A stretch of 64,000 bases of DNA from Mortierella sp. BCC40632 (GCA_011634665.1 WAEK01000005.1:1120001-1184000), one strand, 5' to 3'. Counted from the stretch's first letter, positions 31,549-42,500 are shown. Notes: a model not told the origin generated them from the sequence alone. Made by a program: numbers and translations.

Positions 31549-32296
31549 CTAATTACTACGGCTCTGGGGAGGGTTCTCTGGTTGTTGGTTAGGTGGGGGC
31601 GCGTGAGAAGTATGGTCCGCTTCTCTCACGAAGAGTTCCCTGAACAGGGAGGTGTTGGCCATGTATGCCTCCACGTGTTTGTCCAAAAGTTCGCGTTGCT
31701 GATCCTTGCATGTCGTCGAGCGGTCTTTGCGAACTCTTTTTGTATCCACCTGTTCCGGAAAATACATCAGCGCAAGGTCGTTATACTCTGCTCTCCTTTT
31801 TTTTTTTTGCTGCATTTCTCATGAGAACACCCCAGCCTTGTCCATGTCAGTGTCGCAAGTCTTTTCGAACCTCATAGCCATGGCTCTTGAGAATGTTAAC
31901 TCATCCTCGATGGCGAGCATCAACCTTTCGAAAGACAACGGTTTGCGCAGGATGTCGTGTGTCCCTCAAAAGTAATTCCATTGTCTCTCCTTTGCCGACA
32001 GTGCCGAGTCGCCTTGCCCCAGTCGTTGGTGCGGTTGTTGCGGGGTCGGCTGCTGTGGCCTGGTCTGGTGCCTGCGCTGGCACTGAGGAGGGTGGTTTGG
32101 TCGTCCTTGAGGGTGGAAGGGAGGGCGTCATTGGGACAGGGGAGGGGGGGAGTCGTTGGGGTGGGGGGGCAGGTGTCTTTGGGACGGGGGCAAAGGGCGT
32201 CTTTGGGACGGGGGGCAGGTGTCTTTGGGACGGGGGGTCGCTGTCTTTGGGGGTTGACAAGACATACGTCCGGCCATCTGAAGGATGTGTGTGCAT
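31549..32296 (-). pseudogene. Unidentified ORF module inside element C
   Basis: On the minus strand a Pro-rich repeat part (units like PVPKTPAP, 32250-32120) passes into a Pro/Ala/Thr part, then ETMELLLRDTRHPAQTVVF (about 32000-31940). After frameshifts it continues as LMLAIEDELTFSRAMAMRF and AEYNDLALMYFPEQVDTKRV, ending PPQSRSN at 31549. The last ~90 residues are compositionally normal and may be a real domain. I do not recognise it. It could be part of another Gag or a transduced host exon. Confidence 0.35.
32120..32250 (+). repeat. G-rich minisatellite (about 25-bp units)
   Basis: Units like GGGACGGGGGGCAGGTGTCTTT repeat four to five times, with runs of up to eight G. On the minus strand they code for the PVPKTP repeats. 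Confidence 0.8.
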
Positions 32297-32511
32297 GTGT
32301 TTTGGTGGTGGTTAGCTCGGGTGGTGAGGTTGATGAGGAGAGAACGACAAAAGAACTGGTTTGTCTATTGCAGCCATTACCCATTCCAGAGAAACCTTGG
32401 ACGCACATTGCATCTGGACCTGGTGACACATCCTAAAACGAAAGAGGACATGATGCAATTAGTATTGGATGGACAGGTTTTAAAGCCGCTGTGTTTGTCG
32501 CCACATTTTTT
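32251..32511 (+). pseudogene. Fragment of a D-like integrase in opposite orientation
   Basis: The + strand matches D's integrase (minus strand 28540-28235): GTTGACAAGACATACGTCCG, then CTATTGCAGCCATTACCCAT and CCAGAGAAACCTTGGACGCA. Parts of the fragment are replaced by GT-rich simple sequence, and small indels break the frame. It ends in a T-run abutting C's chromodomain. Confidence 0.75.
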
Positions 32512-33467
32512 TTTGAAGTCCAATCCATGTTCTTCCTTGTATTTGTCGACAGTCTCCTTGCAGTGGTCGAGGTTGCGGGCCGGTTCCCATGTTGCGTCCT
32601 CGTTGTTGTATCCTTTCCATAAGACGAGAAACTGGTGTTGTCTACATCAACAACAAAGCGGTAGTTGAGAATTCTCTCTACCTCATATTCCTCCTCGCCG
32701 TCGATCAACTCAGGGTCTGGATGATTGGGGTGGGGCTCGCTGTCCAAGTTCTTCGGGTGACTCGTGGTAGTGTCGGAACCTGTCCACGTGGAAAACATCA
32801 TGGATCTTGTAAGTCGGCGGCAACTCAAGACGGAAGGTAACGGGGGAGTGTTGTTCGATGATAGTGAAAGGTCCAATAAATCGAGCAAGTAGCTTCTGAG
32901 CTCTGGTCTTAACTCCTCTGTCCTTGGGCAGTCACAAATATTTTCAGCGTTCAGCATAACCTTGTCTCCATACTTTGAAATCATGGTCGCGTCGTCTATG
33001 GTCGGAGTTCCACACTTGTCTTTCTTGAGCGAGGCGAATGTTCTCCTGTGTCGTCTTCAATACGTGCTGTTGCTCCTTGACAAAGTCTTCCACGCTTGGC
33101 ACTGATGATGTTGGTGGTTGTAGCAGTGCGGTTGGAATCGTGGGTGGAAACCGTAGTTCATGAAGAAGAAAGGAGAGAGCCTGTAGTGGGGTTAACAGAG
33201 TTGTTGTAAGCAAACTCGGCTGCCGGTAATAAAACGTCCCAGTTGGTCTGCTTGTCGTCCGCGTAAGCCCTTAGTACAGATGACAAGGGTCTGGATAGCC
33301 CGTTCGGATTGACCATCCGTCTGCGGGTGGAAAGCGGTCGACAATGCTAATTTAACATCCATGAGGCGGTGAAGTTCCTGCCAAAAGTTACCGAGATAAA
33401 CTTGCTGTCGCGGTTTGAGATGATCCTGCGAGGCATGCCATGTAGTCGGAAGATATTATTAAAAAAT
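32512..33467 (-). pseudogene. Element C integrase end and chromodomain
   Basis: Minus strand: end of the integrase catalytic core (FHPQTDGQSERAIQTL, near 33330), then an ALSFLLHELRFPPTIPT part, a linker with SVEDFVKEQQHVLKTTQENI, the DHDFKVWRQG start of the GPY/F-like part, and a chromodomain (DGEEEYEVERILNYR then FLVLWKGYNNEDATWEP in a shifted frame, ending HGLDF near 32515). It pairs nearly base for base with element G at 63560-64000. At least three frameshifts are present. Confidence 0.82.
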
Positions 33468-33537
33468 TGTACCAGTATAAATAGACCCTCCCTCCCCCTC
33501 TAATAAACAGCAGCTCTTCTGACCCCTTACTGTTGCA
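33468..33537 (+). repeat. 5' LTR of element E (70 bp)
   Basis: Carries its own TATA box (TATAAATA, about 33475) and AATAAA within 70 bp; identical to 38471-38540. Confidence 0.9.
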
Positions 33538-33549
33538 TGGCAGCAAAGG
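33538..33549 (+). promoter_or_regulatory. Primer-binding site of element E
   Basis: TGGCAGCAAAGG starts at the base after the LTR. It differs by one base from the H site TGGTAGCAAAGG and would pair, with one mismatch, to the same initiator-type tRNA 3' end. Confidence 0.55.
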
Positions 33550-33747
33550 TATTCTGATTCACCCTGAACCCTGGCCCCTGATAATTTTTTTTTTCACAAC
33601 GTCCGCTATAACCACTCCCCCCCCCTGAGCCCCCCTCCCCTGACCCCCCTGACCCCTGCCTCCCCCCTCCCAACCACCCCAAACACCAGAACCTTGCCTG
33701 CTCTCCTTGATCCCCTTGTTGAAGCCTTATCACGTCTCGATATCACA

Positions 33748-34658
33748 ATGTCCTCCGAAGCCCAACCCTCTGCCCCTTCCTACCGTTACCCCCCATCCTG
33801 AGAAGTATCAAGGTAGCCGCGATGGATTCACTGCCCTGACATGGCTCCGCAGTGTGAAGCGATATTTTCTGGCGACGGCCACACCAGATTCAATCAAGAC
33901 AGTGGTCGCTGCTTCCCTTCTAGGCGATGCAGCAGGACAATGGTTCGACGGTTCCGGTCTCGCCGATGATGCTGACTTTGCCGAGTTTGAGAAAAAATTC
34001 AAGTTGGCTTACATCCCCTCCGACTTTGACCAAGTGCTGCGATCAAGACTGGCGACTCTGAAAATGACCACTACTGTTGATGCTCATGTCGCCGAAACCA
34101 AGCGCCTCCTTACGGCTCTCCTCGCCGATGCCACCTCGGACTTTACTCGTGCCGAGCTGGAGAAGTTTGCACACGTCTCCTTTTTGGAAGGATGCCCCAA
34201 GAACTTACAGCAACTCCTCAGAGCTCTCATGATCACTCAGGTTTTGAATATCTACCAACTCCTCGAGGCAGCCGAGCAGTACGACAGAGTGTACAACTTT
34301 ACACCAGACAACCCAAGGAATAACCAGTCGGGATTCGTGACAACCCAAGCTTCCGTTGTGGCAGCACAAATGCAGGCTCCAGCATCTGGCCCAACCCCGA
34401 TGGAGATCGATAATCTTCGAATGGAGATCAATGCCCTCCGACGACACCTCCAAGGCTCAAGCCCCCCTCCCAAAATTAACTGACACCGAAAGGAAAAAGC
34501 TCATGGCCAGGGGTGCTTGCTTCAAGTGCCGCCGTGATGGACACCGCGCAAATGAGTGCCCAGGCAAAAATGGCGGTCGGCATGTGAATAACATAGCGAC
34601 CGATGAGGGGGCACCGGCTCCGCGGAGTCGGGGAAAAGCCTCGAGCGACCGGGATTAG
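33748..34658 (+). pseudogene. Element E Gag
   Basis: A start at 33748 (MSSEAQPSAPSYRYP) is likely, with a one-base shift at a C-run near 33795 to the main frame. The capsid part reads YQGSRDGFTALTWLRSVKRY, then AAGQWFDGSGLADDADFAEF and LEGCPKNLQQLLRALM. The linker PTPMEIDNLRMEI precedes a shift near 34470, after which the CCHC knuckle CFKCRRDGHRANEC is seen and the frame ends at 34658. The same capsid type is found in element G, so E and G are sister families. Confidence 0.82.
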
Positions 34659-34850
34659 TCCAGGACCCGGCCGCTGCAAGCTCCCCTCCTCCTTGTCTCT
34701 GGACAGGGGAGTGCAAGTAGTCTAGAGTTAAGTATTAAAAATACGGAGAATAAAATTGTTTGTACCCACTCCACCTCACTACCCACTCCTCCTATTGAAA
34801 CTCCCCTATTATGTAAGAAAGACCCTGACCTACCCCCAACCCCTGACCAC

Positions 34851-35555
34851 ATGTTTTCGGACCCTCAATCTGACTTTGTCAGTGAGAAGACAAACTCGTG
34901 TGCGACGACGGTGGACCTGGACCCACTTGCTCCCTCGTCTTTTAGACTCTCCCTCCAAGGATACAAAAGAAATCAAAAAAAAGCCGAAAAAAAGATTAAG
35001 CTTTTGTTCTTTTTGTCTCTCAAGGACGCAGAACGGACTCTGCTGACATTCATTGGCTCTGTGAATGGTCACCCAGCAAAAATATTGATCGACGGTGGTG
35101 CTGAAGGTAATGTCATCAGCTACTCTTTCAGAAAGAAACACTCCATTCCCACCACCTCAATCGACCCTATCCCTATTGTCCTCCCAAACGGCTCTGCATC
35201 ATTCGCGGCGAATGCATGCACTATTCAACTACAACGAGACAAGTATGATGACTTCATCGATGCAATCGAATACAAGTTATCAAAGTACGACTTAATCCTC
35301 GGAAAACCTTGGCTCACACGGATCAACCCCGTATCAACTGGCAGACAAACGACTTACACTTCCGACACAATGGCAATAAGGTATTCTGGTGCTGTTCGGA
35401 GTCAGACGCCCCATCACTTACCCGTACCACCGATGAATTTGTCTTGAGCCCCATCAACTTCCACTCCATGATGACCCAACCAGGAAGTGAGGTATTTATG
35501 GCACTGGTCAACCTCGCTCCCAATGAGGCAGAAAAGAGACACCTCCTGAAGTGAC
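34851..35555 (+). pseudogene. Element E protease region with DGG active site
   Basis: The frame 34851-35447 shows LLTFIGSVNGHPAKILIDGG then AEGNVISYSFRKKHSIP and SKYDLILGKPWLTRINP. The position of the usual catalytic D-S/T-G is D-G-G. Element G has the same DGGAEGNV motif, so this is a family trait and not random decay. A break near 35330 moves the frame to 35309-35554, ending shortly before the RT lead-in. Confidence 0.75.
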
Positions 35556-36936
35556 CCCGATCCTGGAAGAGTACTCCGACGTGTTTCCCAAAACACTTCC
35601 TGATGGCCTCCCACCGGACAGAGGCGACGAAATGCACATCGAGACTGACCCAACAGCCGACCCCCTGTTCGACCTGTTATTTCGTCTTTCAATTGCCGAA
35701 CTGGATGAGCTTCGTAAGCAACTTGATGAGCTATTGAAAAAGGGATTCATCAAGCCAAGTACTTCTCCATATGGTGCCCCTGTCCTTTTGTGAAGAAGAA
35801 AGAAGGTACATTGCGTATGTGTGTCGACTACCGGGGATTGAACCGTATCACAAAAAGAAAAACAGGCACCCTCTTCCACGCATCGATGAGCTCATTGATA
35901 GGATCCGAGACTCCAAGTACTTTACCAAGCTGGATCTAATGTCTGGCTATCACCAACAGCGCATCTATGGCCCTCATACGCACAAGACGGCTTTCCGATG
36001 CAGATATGGCCACTTTGAATTTAATGTTATTCCTTTTGGATTGACCAACGCCCCTGCTGCTTTCTCGGCAATGATGCGAAAGGCTATGGACCCACTTCTC
36101 GACAAATGCATTGTTATTTATCTTGACGACATTCTAATATTCTCCAAGACAAAAGAAGACCACCTAGAACACATCCGAAAAGTCCTTGAATTACTCCGCA
36201 AGAATAGACTTTATGCAAAAGCTCAGCAAATGTTCATTCCTTCAAGAAGAGACCGAGTTCCTCGGCCATATCATCTCCAAGGACGGTATCAAGCCCAACG
36301 GTGGTTTGATCAAGGCTATCCAGGAATGGCCTACCCCTGAGAAGCAGAAAAGACGTACAACAGTTCATTGGTCTTGCTCAGTTTTATCAGCAATACATCA
36401 AAGGGTTTGCTGACATTGCTCTACCACTAACAGCACTACTCGGAGAAGGAAAACCGTTCAAGTGGGGAGATGAGGAGAACAAGGCTTTCCTCTCGCTCAA
36501 AGACGTCATGACTAAAGCACCAGTTCTCATTATTTACGACCCTGATCGCGCAACCATTGTGGAAACTGACGCTTCTGGATTCGCCGTGGCAGCCGTATTA
36601 CTCCAAAAGGACGATTCAGGACAATGGAGACCAGTTGCCTTCACCTCAAAGAAAATGAACTCTGCCGAACGCAATTATCCAACACATGAACAGGAGCTAT
36701 TGGCCGTTGTCCATGCACTTAGAACTTGGCGCTATTATTTGGATGGAAAGAAGTTCACTGTCAACACCGATCACGCCACTCTCCGCCACTTTCCAACCCA
36801 GCCCAAACTCACCAAAAGACAGGCCCGATGGATGGAGCTATTACAAGAGTATGATTTCCAATTCCGCTATAAGCGTGGAGCCGACAACATTGTTCCTGAT
36901 GCTCTATCACGACGCCCCGATCTAAAAAAATGACCC
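35556..36936 (+). pseudogene. Element E reverse transcriptase and RNase H
   Basis: The lead-in (PDGLPPDRGDEMHIETDPTA) and thumb are in the frame to 35793. A missing T near 35790 breaks the frame in PVLF-VKKKEG. The next frame holds [31 protein letters not shown] and the catalytic box YLDDILIFS. Further breaks occur near 36220 and 36345 (an extra A). RNase H is intact (36508-36933): IVETDASGFAVAAVLLQ, NYPTHEQELLAVVHALRTW, NTDHATLRHF and NIVPDALSRRPD. Confidence 0.88.
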
Positions 36937-36959
36937 GCCCCCTGTACAATTAATTCAGT

Positions 36960-38460
36960 GGAGGTCTCGCTTGACCCAGGTATTAGGCAGCGCCTGATGA
37001 GAAGGCTATATGACCGATCCTTGTCTGAAGTCGATCTATGAAAGCTGCCTCCAGGGAAGTCCACCCCCCCACGCTACCATCTGAAGAAGGATTTGCTTTA
37101 TGTTTTACGCCGGGGTGACACCTTGCTATGTATTCCTCGCAAAGCTGACATTCGTCTCGATCTATTGCATGATGCCCACGACTCTGCCATAGCAGGACAC
37201 TTGGGATTCGACAAGACATATGACAAGATAAGAAGGATTGCCTTCTGGCCCAAGATCGCGAGGGACACCAGGCTTTATGTGCAATCGTGTGAGAGCTGTC
37301 AGCGCAATAAGCCTAGCAACCATCGACCAGTAGGACTACTCCAACCCTTGACAGTACCCGGACAACGATGGGAAACCGTGACAATGGACTTTGCAGTTAA
37401 TCTACCCAAGACTCCTCGAGGATATGACGCAATCGCAGTATTTGTTGATAAATTGTCGAAGCAAGTCCACTTTGCCCCTTGTAAGACTACGGATACAGCA
37501 GCCGACACTGCAAGGATATTTTTCGACAATATATTCAGACTACACGGGATGCCTACGACCATTGTCTCAGACCGCGACACCAAGTTCTGCAGTCACTTCT
37601 GGCAGGAACTGCACAAGCTCATGAATGTTAAGTTGGCTATGTCGACAGCTTTCCACCCCCAGACAGATGGACAGTCGGAGCGAGCAATTGGGGACACTCT
37701 CATCAATACTACGAGCATTTGTCGATCAAAAAAAGCAGACCAACTGGGACCTCTTTTTGTCTGCTGCCGAATTTTGCATACAACAACTCGGTCAACCCTA
37801 CCACTGGATACTCGCCCTTCTTCTTGACCATGGGCTACCACCCTAGACTCCCCTCATCTCTTCTCCAACCTACGGAAACCAGTGTACCAAGTGTGGATGA
37901 CTTTGTCAACGCTCAGTCCTCCAGCCTCCAAATAGCCCAGGAAAATATCCGTTTGGCACAAGAGAACCAGGAGTGGAATGCAAATACAAAGCGTGTGGAC
38001 CATGACTACAAAGTTGGTGATATGATCATGCTGAACGCAGAGAACATCACCATCCCAGCATACAGCACAAGATCATCGAAAAAAGCTGCAACAGCGCTTT
38101 ATTGGACCATTCCCCTCCTGGAAAAGCACTCACCTGTTACTTTCAAGGTTGAACTGCCTCCTGCCATGAAAATCCACGATGATCTTCTTCCATGTGGACA
38201 GGTTCAGACACTACCACCCTTCACCAGAGGACCTTGGAGCTAGGACTCCTCCACGACCTGACCCCGAGATAGTCGACGGCGAAGAGGAGTACGAGGTAGA
38301 AGAAGTGTTGGAGTACCGAAGGCACAGGAGGCAACACCAATTCCTAGTTCGCTGGAAGGGATACACTAGAGAAGACGATACCTGGGAACCAGTCAAGAAC
38401 CTAGAGCATTGCCCCGATCTAGTAGAAAAATTTAAAAAAGATAATGGGTTGGATTTTTAA
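36960..38460 (+). pseudogene. Element E integrase with chromodomain
   Basis: Zinc domain (HDAHDSAIAGHLGFDKTYDK ... CESCQRNKPSNH), catalytic core with D in TVTMDFAVNLP, D in TIVSDRDTKF and E in HPQTDGQSERAI. A break near 37700 leads to NFAYNNSVNPTTGYSPFF and the linker VPSVDDFVNAQSSSLQIAQ. Near 38210 the frame shifts to the chromodomain: EEYEVEEVLEYRRHRRQHQF, LVRWKGYTREDDTWEP, HCPDLVEKF, stop at 38458-38460. The stop lies only 10 bp from the 3' LTR. Confidence 0.88.
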
Positions 38461-38470
38461 AAGGGAAAGG

Positions 38471-38540
38471 TGTACCAGTATAAATAGACCCTCCCTCCCC
38501 CTCTAATAAACAGCAGCTCTTCTGACCCCTTACTGTTGCA
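38471..38540 (+). repeat. 3' LTR of element E (70 bp)
   Basis: Identical to 33468-33537 and directly preceded by the polypurine tract. Confidence 0.9.
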
Positions 38541-41520
38541 CAAAGACTTTGAGCGTGTTTGTTCTTTCATTCCTTCACAGTTCGACATCTTCATCTGCTC
38601 TGAGACTTGGTTCTTGGATCATTCCTTTTATTCTTCCCACCCACTCTTCCTTTGCTCCTCTCCCCTTCCTCCGGCCCCTGCAGCTGGTCACCGCCATGGT
38701 GGTCTTCTCTGCATTGTGTCACCCCTTGTTCGTCGCCATATATCCTTTTCTGTTACGTCCCATTCCATTGATCTTTCCCTCCTTGGTTCCACCTTCCGTT
38801 CCCTCTATCTGCCACCTTCTCTTCCCATCGCCGACTTTGAATCCTTTTTCATCCGCCCATCTCTTGTTCTACTTCTTCCCCTGGTCTTCCTGATGTTATT
38901 CTTGGCGACCTCAATGTGCGTCTCGACTCTTTGTCTGGTCGTGGTTTCTCGTGGAGGCCCTTCAGATCGAGTTGAGTGTGTGTCGAGGGTCATGAGATCT
39001 GGTTGTTATTTCCTTAACCTCCCTTCTCCTGGCACCGCCAAGAATCACCACGCACTGGTCCGCTGCCGTCAAGACTTCAGTTGGTCTTATGTTGATTCGT
39101 CTCCATATACCACGTCTGACCACAAGATGATGGACTGCGTCCTAGAGCTTCGTGCTCCTATGGATGTGTCCCCGACTCAAGAGGCCCGCAGGTTCAACCT
39201 GAAATATCTCGTGCACGCCCGCGTTCGCTCAGACCTATGCAACAGCTTTGATGCTTGCGCTGAGGACTTTGCCGATTACAGTAGTCACGTTCTTCACCGC
39301 GTTGAGGAACTGTCTACGGCTGGTGGGCTTGATGTTATTTCTTTGGTTGATCGCCAGCGCTTGGTCGACGACTTGGATGAATCTATTGTTAGTGCCATTC
39401 ATGTTGCCGCCGAGGAGGTGTGTGGTTCGTATGTTCCGTCCGTGATGCGCGCTTCTGCTGATCGACTCTGGGATGATATCTCAGATGCTCCTTCGTTGGC
39501 TGACGCTGTCCGTACTTTCAAACGAGCTTGCCGCACAAAGACTGTTACCCTGACGTCTCGAGATCCTTCGATCACTCCTGCTGAGGATGCTGTGAACCAC
39601 TTTTCTGGTGTGTTTCGGCAGACTCGCGACGAGTTGCTTCCCCTCCTGTCTCACCTTATCGTGGAGTCTCTTTCACAAATGAGATCCTGTGGTCTGACGA
39701 CTTTGGTCTGACGACTTTGATTCGGTTTTGGAGAAAGTATCGAGCTCATGTTGCAGGGGGAGAGGATGGTGTTCATATTCGCCTTCTTCGAGCCCTTATT
39801 GGTTCTAGTCTTCCGTTTCGGACTATTGAGTTGTTCCGGTTGTGTTGTCTACTCGGTGTGACACCTGCCTCATGGAACCGCTCGGTAATCTTCCCCATCC
39901 CCCAAGGGTGAGGAGACAACTATCAACAAGTTCAGACCCATTTCACTTACTGTGATGATGCGTCGGTCCTTTGAGAGGTTGTTGATTCGGTTCTTCGAAC
40001 GCTCCCCAGCGTTCCGCTTGCATTCGACTCAGGCTGGCTTTTCGACGTGGGTTCTCCACGTTGACGCACGCTCTGACGGCCCACGAAGCTGCCATTCTCG
40101 GTCACCGTTGTAGGGTGTTTTACGACTTTGCTCAGGCGTATGACACTGTCCCTGTCCCACTCTTGCTTTCCAAGCTCGAGTCCAGGGGTGCTTCGACCCA
40201 GATTCTAGCTTTGGTTGATTCCCTCTTCCTGGGGACTTCTTCCAAGATCGTGGTGAATGGGCGGCAGACGAGATCGATAGACTTGACCCGTGGTCTTTTT
40301 TCCAAGGGTCTCTTCTTGTCTCCTCTGTTGTTCGACGTCTTTATTGACGACCTTGCCTCCCTCTTGCATCAAGATACAGTGCCAAATAGCTGCCTCCCGC
40401 GATCGCTTCTGTTTGCTGACGATATCACGGCCTCGTCCGAGTTTCCGTCTGACTTACAGGTTTCGACCAACAAGCTTGCTACCTGGTCTCACGACAATGG
40501 CATGCAGTTGAATCTCTCCAAGTGTGGCGCTGTTGGCTTTGGCCCTCATGAACCCACTCCGATCATTCCTGGTCATGGAGAGATTCCCCGTGTTGACCGC
40601 TATACATATCTTGGATTCCCATTCGAGAAGTTAGGCATCAACTGGGAGGCTCACCTCGAGTCTACTGTTGCAAAGGCTACCTCGACTTTGGACATTTGTG
40701 TTCGTCGTGGAAGTCTTTGGCCTGCTGGTCTTCGCCTTGCCTTTTATCGCACCTTTGTTCGTTCTCAAATGGACTATGGTGCCGGCTTGGCCTATCGTTG
40801 GCTCATGAACTCGCCTGGTCGCAATGCTAGCACTCCGGCCCCGTTCCCCTTTGTCCACAAGAATGATACTTCGCGGTTCCAGTATCTCCTCCCGGTCCAG
40901 GCTGTACAAGATCGTGCACTTTGCTGGATCACAGAGCACAACATTGGACTTGTCGCCATGCACTCCATGCTGGCTATTCCTGTTGTAACGCGTCGCTTTT
41001 CGGACTTGGCCTGTCTTTTTGACTCGCCACTTCCAGAAAAATGCACCACTCTAATCCTGCTGCACACATCTGTGGCCGCATTTGGTTCACTCGTCGCCCT
41101 CACGATCGCATCTTGCCCCATGCCACTCGTCACCCGGATTATTCCCAGTGGTTGAGTGTCAAGAGAAGCATCGAGTCTTTGGACCCATTGCCACCTGGAT
41201 TGACCCATGAGAGTACAGGGTACCCCCTCTCCGGTTATTCCTGAGGAACAAGTTTTATGCAGACGTTTGTTCTCTGAATCTTGTCATGCCCCGCCAGTTT
41301 GTCCCAGAGATATAAAAAGCGACTTAGTGGCAGTTGCTACTTTTTTCTTTTTTAAATTCTCTTCGTCTCCGCAAGAATGCTATCGCTTGGAGTCTGAATC
41401 ACTTTGCTGCTGGCTCAGATTGCTCTATAGAAAGTGTAAGCAGAGATTCTCTCGTCGCCATGTCAAGGAGTGCTTCGACGCTGACCTCTGTTTGGGGGTG
41501 GAGTTGATAAAAAGTTGCTA
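38541..41520 (+). pseudogene. Non-LTR (LINE) element: endonuclease and reverse transcriptase, frameshifted
   Basis: An apurinic-like endonuclease is seen first: QFDIFICSETWFLDHSF, then GDLNVRLDSLSGRGF (about 38905) and TSDHKMMDCVLEL (about 39115). The 39150-39710 linker is a clean frame. RT begins at 39717 (GGEDGVHIRLLRALIGSSLP, SWNRSVIFPIP), shifts near 39910 and 40060, and continues to 41155 with VFYDFAQAYDTVPVPLL and the catalytic box SLLFADDITASS. The end (41330-41510) keeps LRLRKNAIAWSLNHF and RRHVKECF in different frames. The order and motifs resemble I/R1/Tad-like elements. The 5' end abuts element E and is probably truncated. Confidence 0.85.
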
Positions 41521-42295
41521 CTTTGTGAGATGGGTGATGGCGAGGTGGGTGATGGCGGGGTGGAGTTGATGGGTGATGGTGAGATGGGTGATGGCGAGGC
41601 GGGTGGGCGGATGGGGGGTGGAGTTGATGGGCGATGGTGAGATGGGTGGGAGGTGGAGCCGATGGCGGGGTGCGGGGCGATGGCGGGGTGGAGTTGATGG
41701 GTGATGGTGAGATGGGTGATGGCGAGGTGGGTCACTGGTAGGCTTTCTTTGAACGAAAACTGGCCATCCTGTTCAATATTTTATTCAATGGGCAGAAATT
41801 TTTGCGTTCAAGTAGCGTTCAAAACGAAATTCTGGATGGGTGGTGATGAGGTGGAGCTCTAGCCGAATGGGTGATGACGAGACGAGATGGGTAAGACAAG
41901 ATGGAGCTACCAGGTGGTGGTGAGATGGAGCTGCTGCTGGGTAATGGTGAGGTGGAGCCGATGACCGATGGCGAGATGGGTGATGGCGAGGTAGGTGTAG
42001 GCTTGCTCGTTGAACGCAAAGTTGGCTATTCAATTCAATATTTATTCAATGGGCAGAAATTTTTGCGTTCAAGTAGCGTTCAAAACGAAATTCTGGATGG
42101 GTGATGATGACGAGGTGGAGCTCTAGCTGAATGGGTGATGACGAGATGGGTAATGACGAGATGGAGCTACTGGGTGGTGGTGAGATGGAGCTGCTGGGTA
42201 ATGGTGAGGTGGAGTTGATGGGTAATGGCGAGGTGTGAACGGGGTGAGCTGATGGGTGATGATGGCAAGGTAGGTGATGATGAGGTGGTGCCAAA
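41521..42295 (+). repeat. GATGG/GGTGG-type minisatellite, possible rDNA spacer repeats
   Basis: Irregular units such as GAGATGGGTGATGGCGAGGT repeat through the region. A longer module (TTTTTGCGTTCAAGTAGCGT followed by TCAAAACGAAATTCTGGATG) occurs twice, near 41797 and 42060. Strong G/C strand bias. It could be the LINE 3' tail or intergenic-spacer repeats linked to the 5S gene that follows. Confidence 0.75.
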
Positions 42296-42304
42296 TGTTA
42301 GGGT

Positions 42305-42500
42305 AAGTGGGCTTATTTCGCCTGCAAAACGAGCCTTAGCCAGCGAAATAAGCCTTAGCAGGTCAAATAAGCCTTAGCAGGTCAAATAAGCCTTAGCAGG
42401 TCAAATAAGCCTTAGCCAGCGAAATAAGCCTTAGCTGGTCAAGTAAGCCTTAGCCGATCAAGTAAGCCTTAGCCGGCGAAATAAGCCTTAGCGGCAGCGA
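42305..42500 (+). repeat. Tandem 19-20 bp repeat AAATAAGCCTTAGCAGGTC
   Basis: About nine or ten units of AATAAGCCTTAGCAGGTCA and close variants (CAGCGA, CTGGTC, CCGGCG in the last part). There are no unique spacers between the units. Runs of A follow at about 42559-42580 and 42670-42694. Confidence 0.9.

Larger units (their letters stand above)
31448..33467 (-). mobile_element. Gypsy element C, truncated and carrying an extra module
   Basis: Minus-strand element with its 3' LTR at 31448-31521 and the integrase end plus chromodomain at about 32511-33467. It stops abruptly at 33467 where element E starts. Its integrase region is closely similar to element G (63.5-64 kb), and its LTR is identical to G's. 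Between chromodomain and LTR lie about 1 kb of unrelated sequence. Confidence 0.82.
33468..38540 (+). mobile_element. Ty3/gypsy chromovirus E with 70-bp LTRs
   Basis: 5,073 bp between two identical 70-bp repeats (33468-33537 and 38471-38540) that begin TGTACCAGTATAAATAG and end ACTGTTGCA. A primer-binding site, gag, protease, RT, RNase H, integrase, chromodomain and polypurine tract (AAAAGGGAAAGG, before 38471) lie in standard order. No target duplication is visible: the left flank is truncated element C (ending AAAAAT) and the right flank is LINE sequence (starting CAAAGACT). Confidence 0.9.

Noticed and set aside
31901..32436. Long overlapping frames in both strands of the G-rich region as host genes
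   Set aside because: They arise from the 25-bp G-rich repeat, which is open in several frames. Only the part below about 32000 on the minus strand looks like ordinary protein.
40061..41155. Intact LINE reverse transcriptase gene
   Set aside because: The 364-codon frame contains only part of RT. The RT start, endonuclease and C-terminus lie in other frames, so it is a fragment of a broken element.
42305..42500. Regular short repeats that could be taken for a CRISPR array
   Set aside because: Units are directly adjacent with no unique spacers, and the setting is eukaryotic next to rDNA. It is an ordinary tandem repeat.
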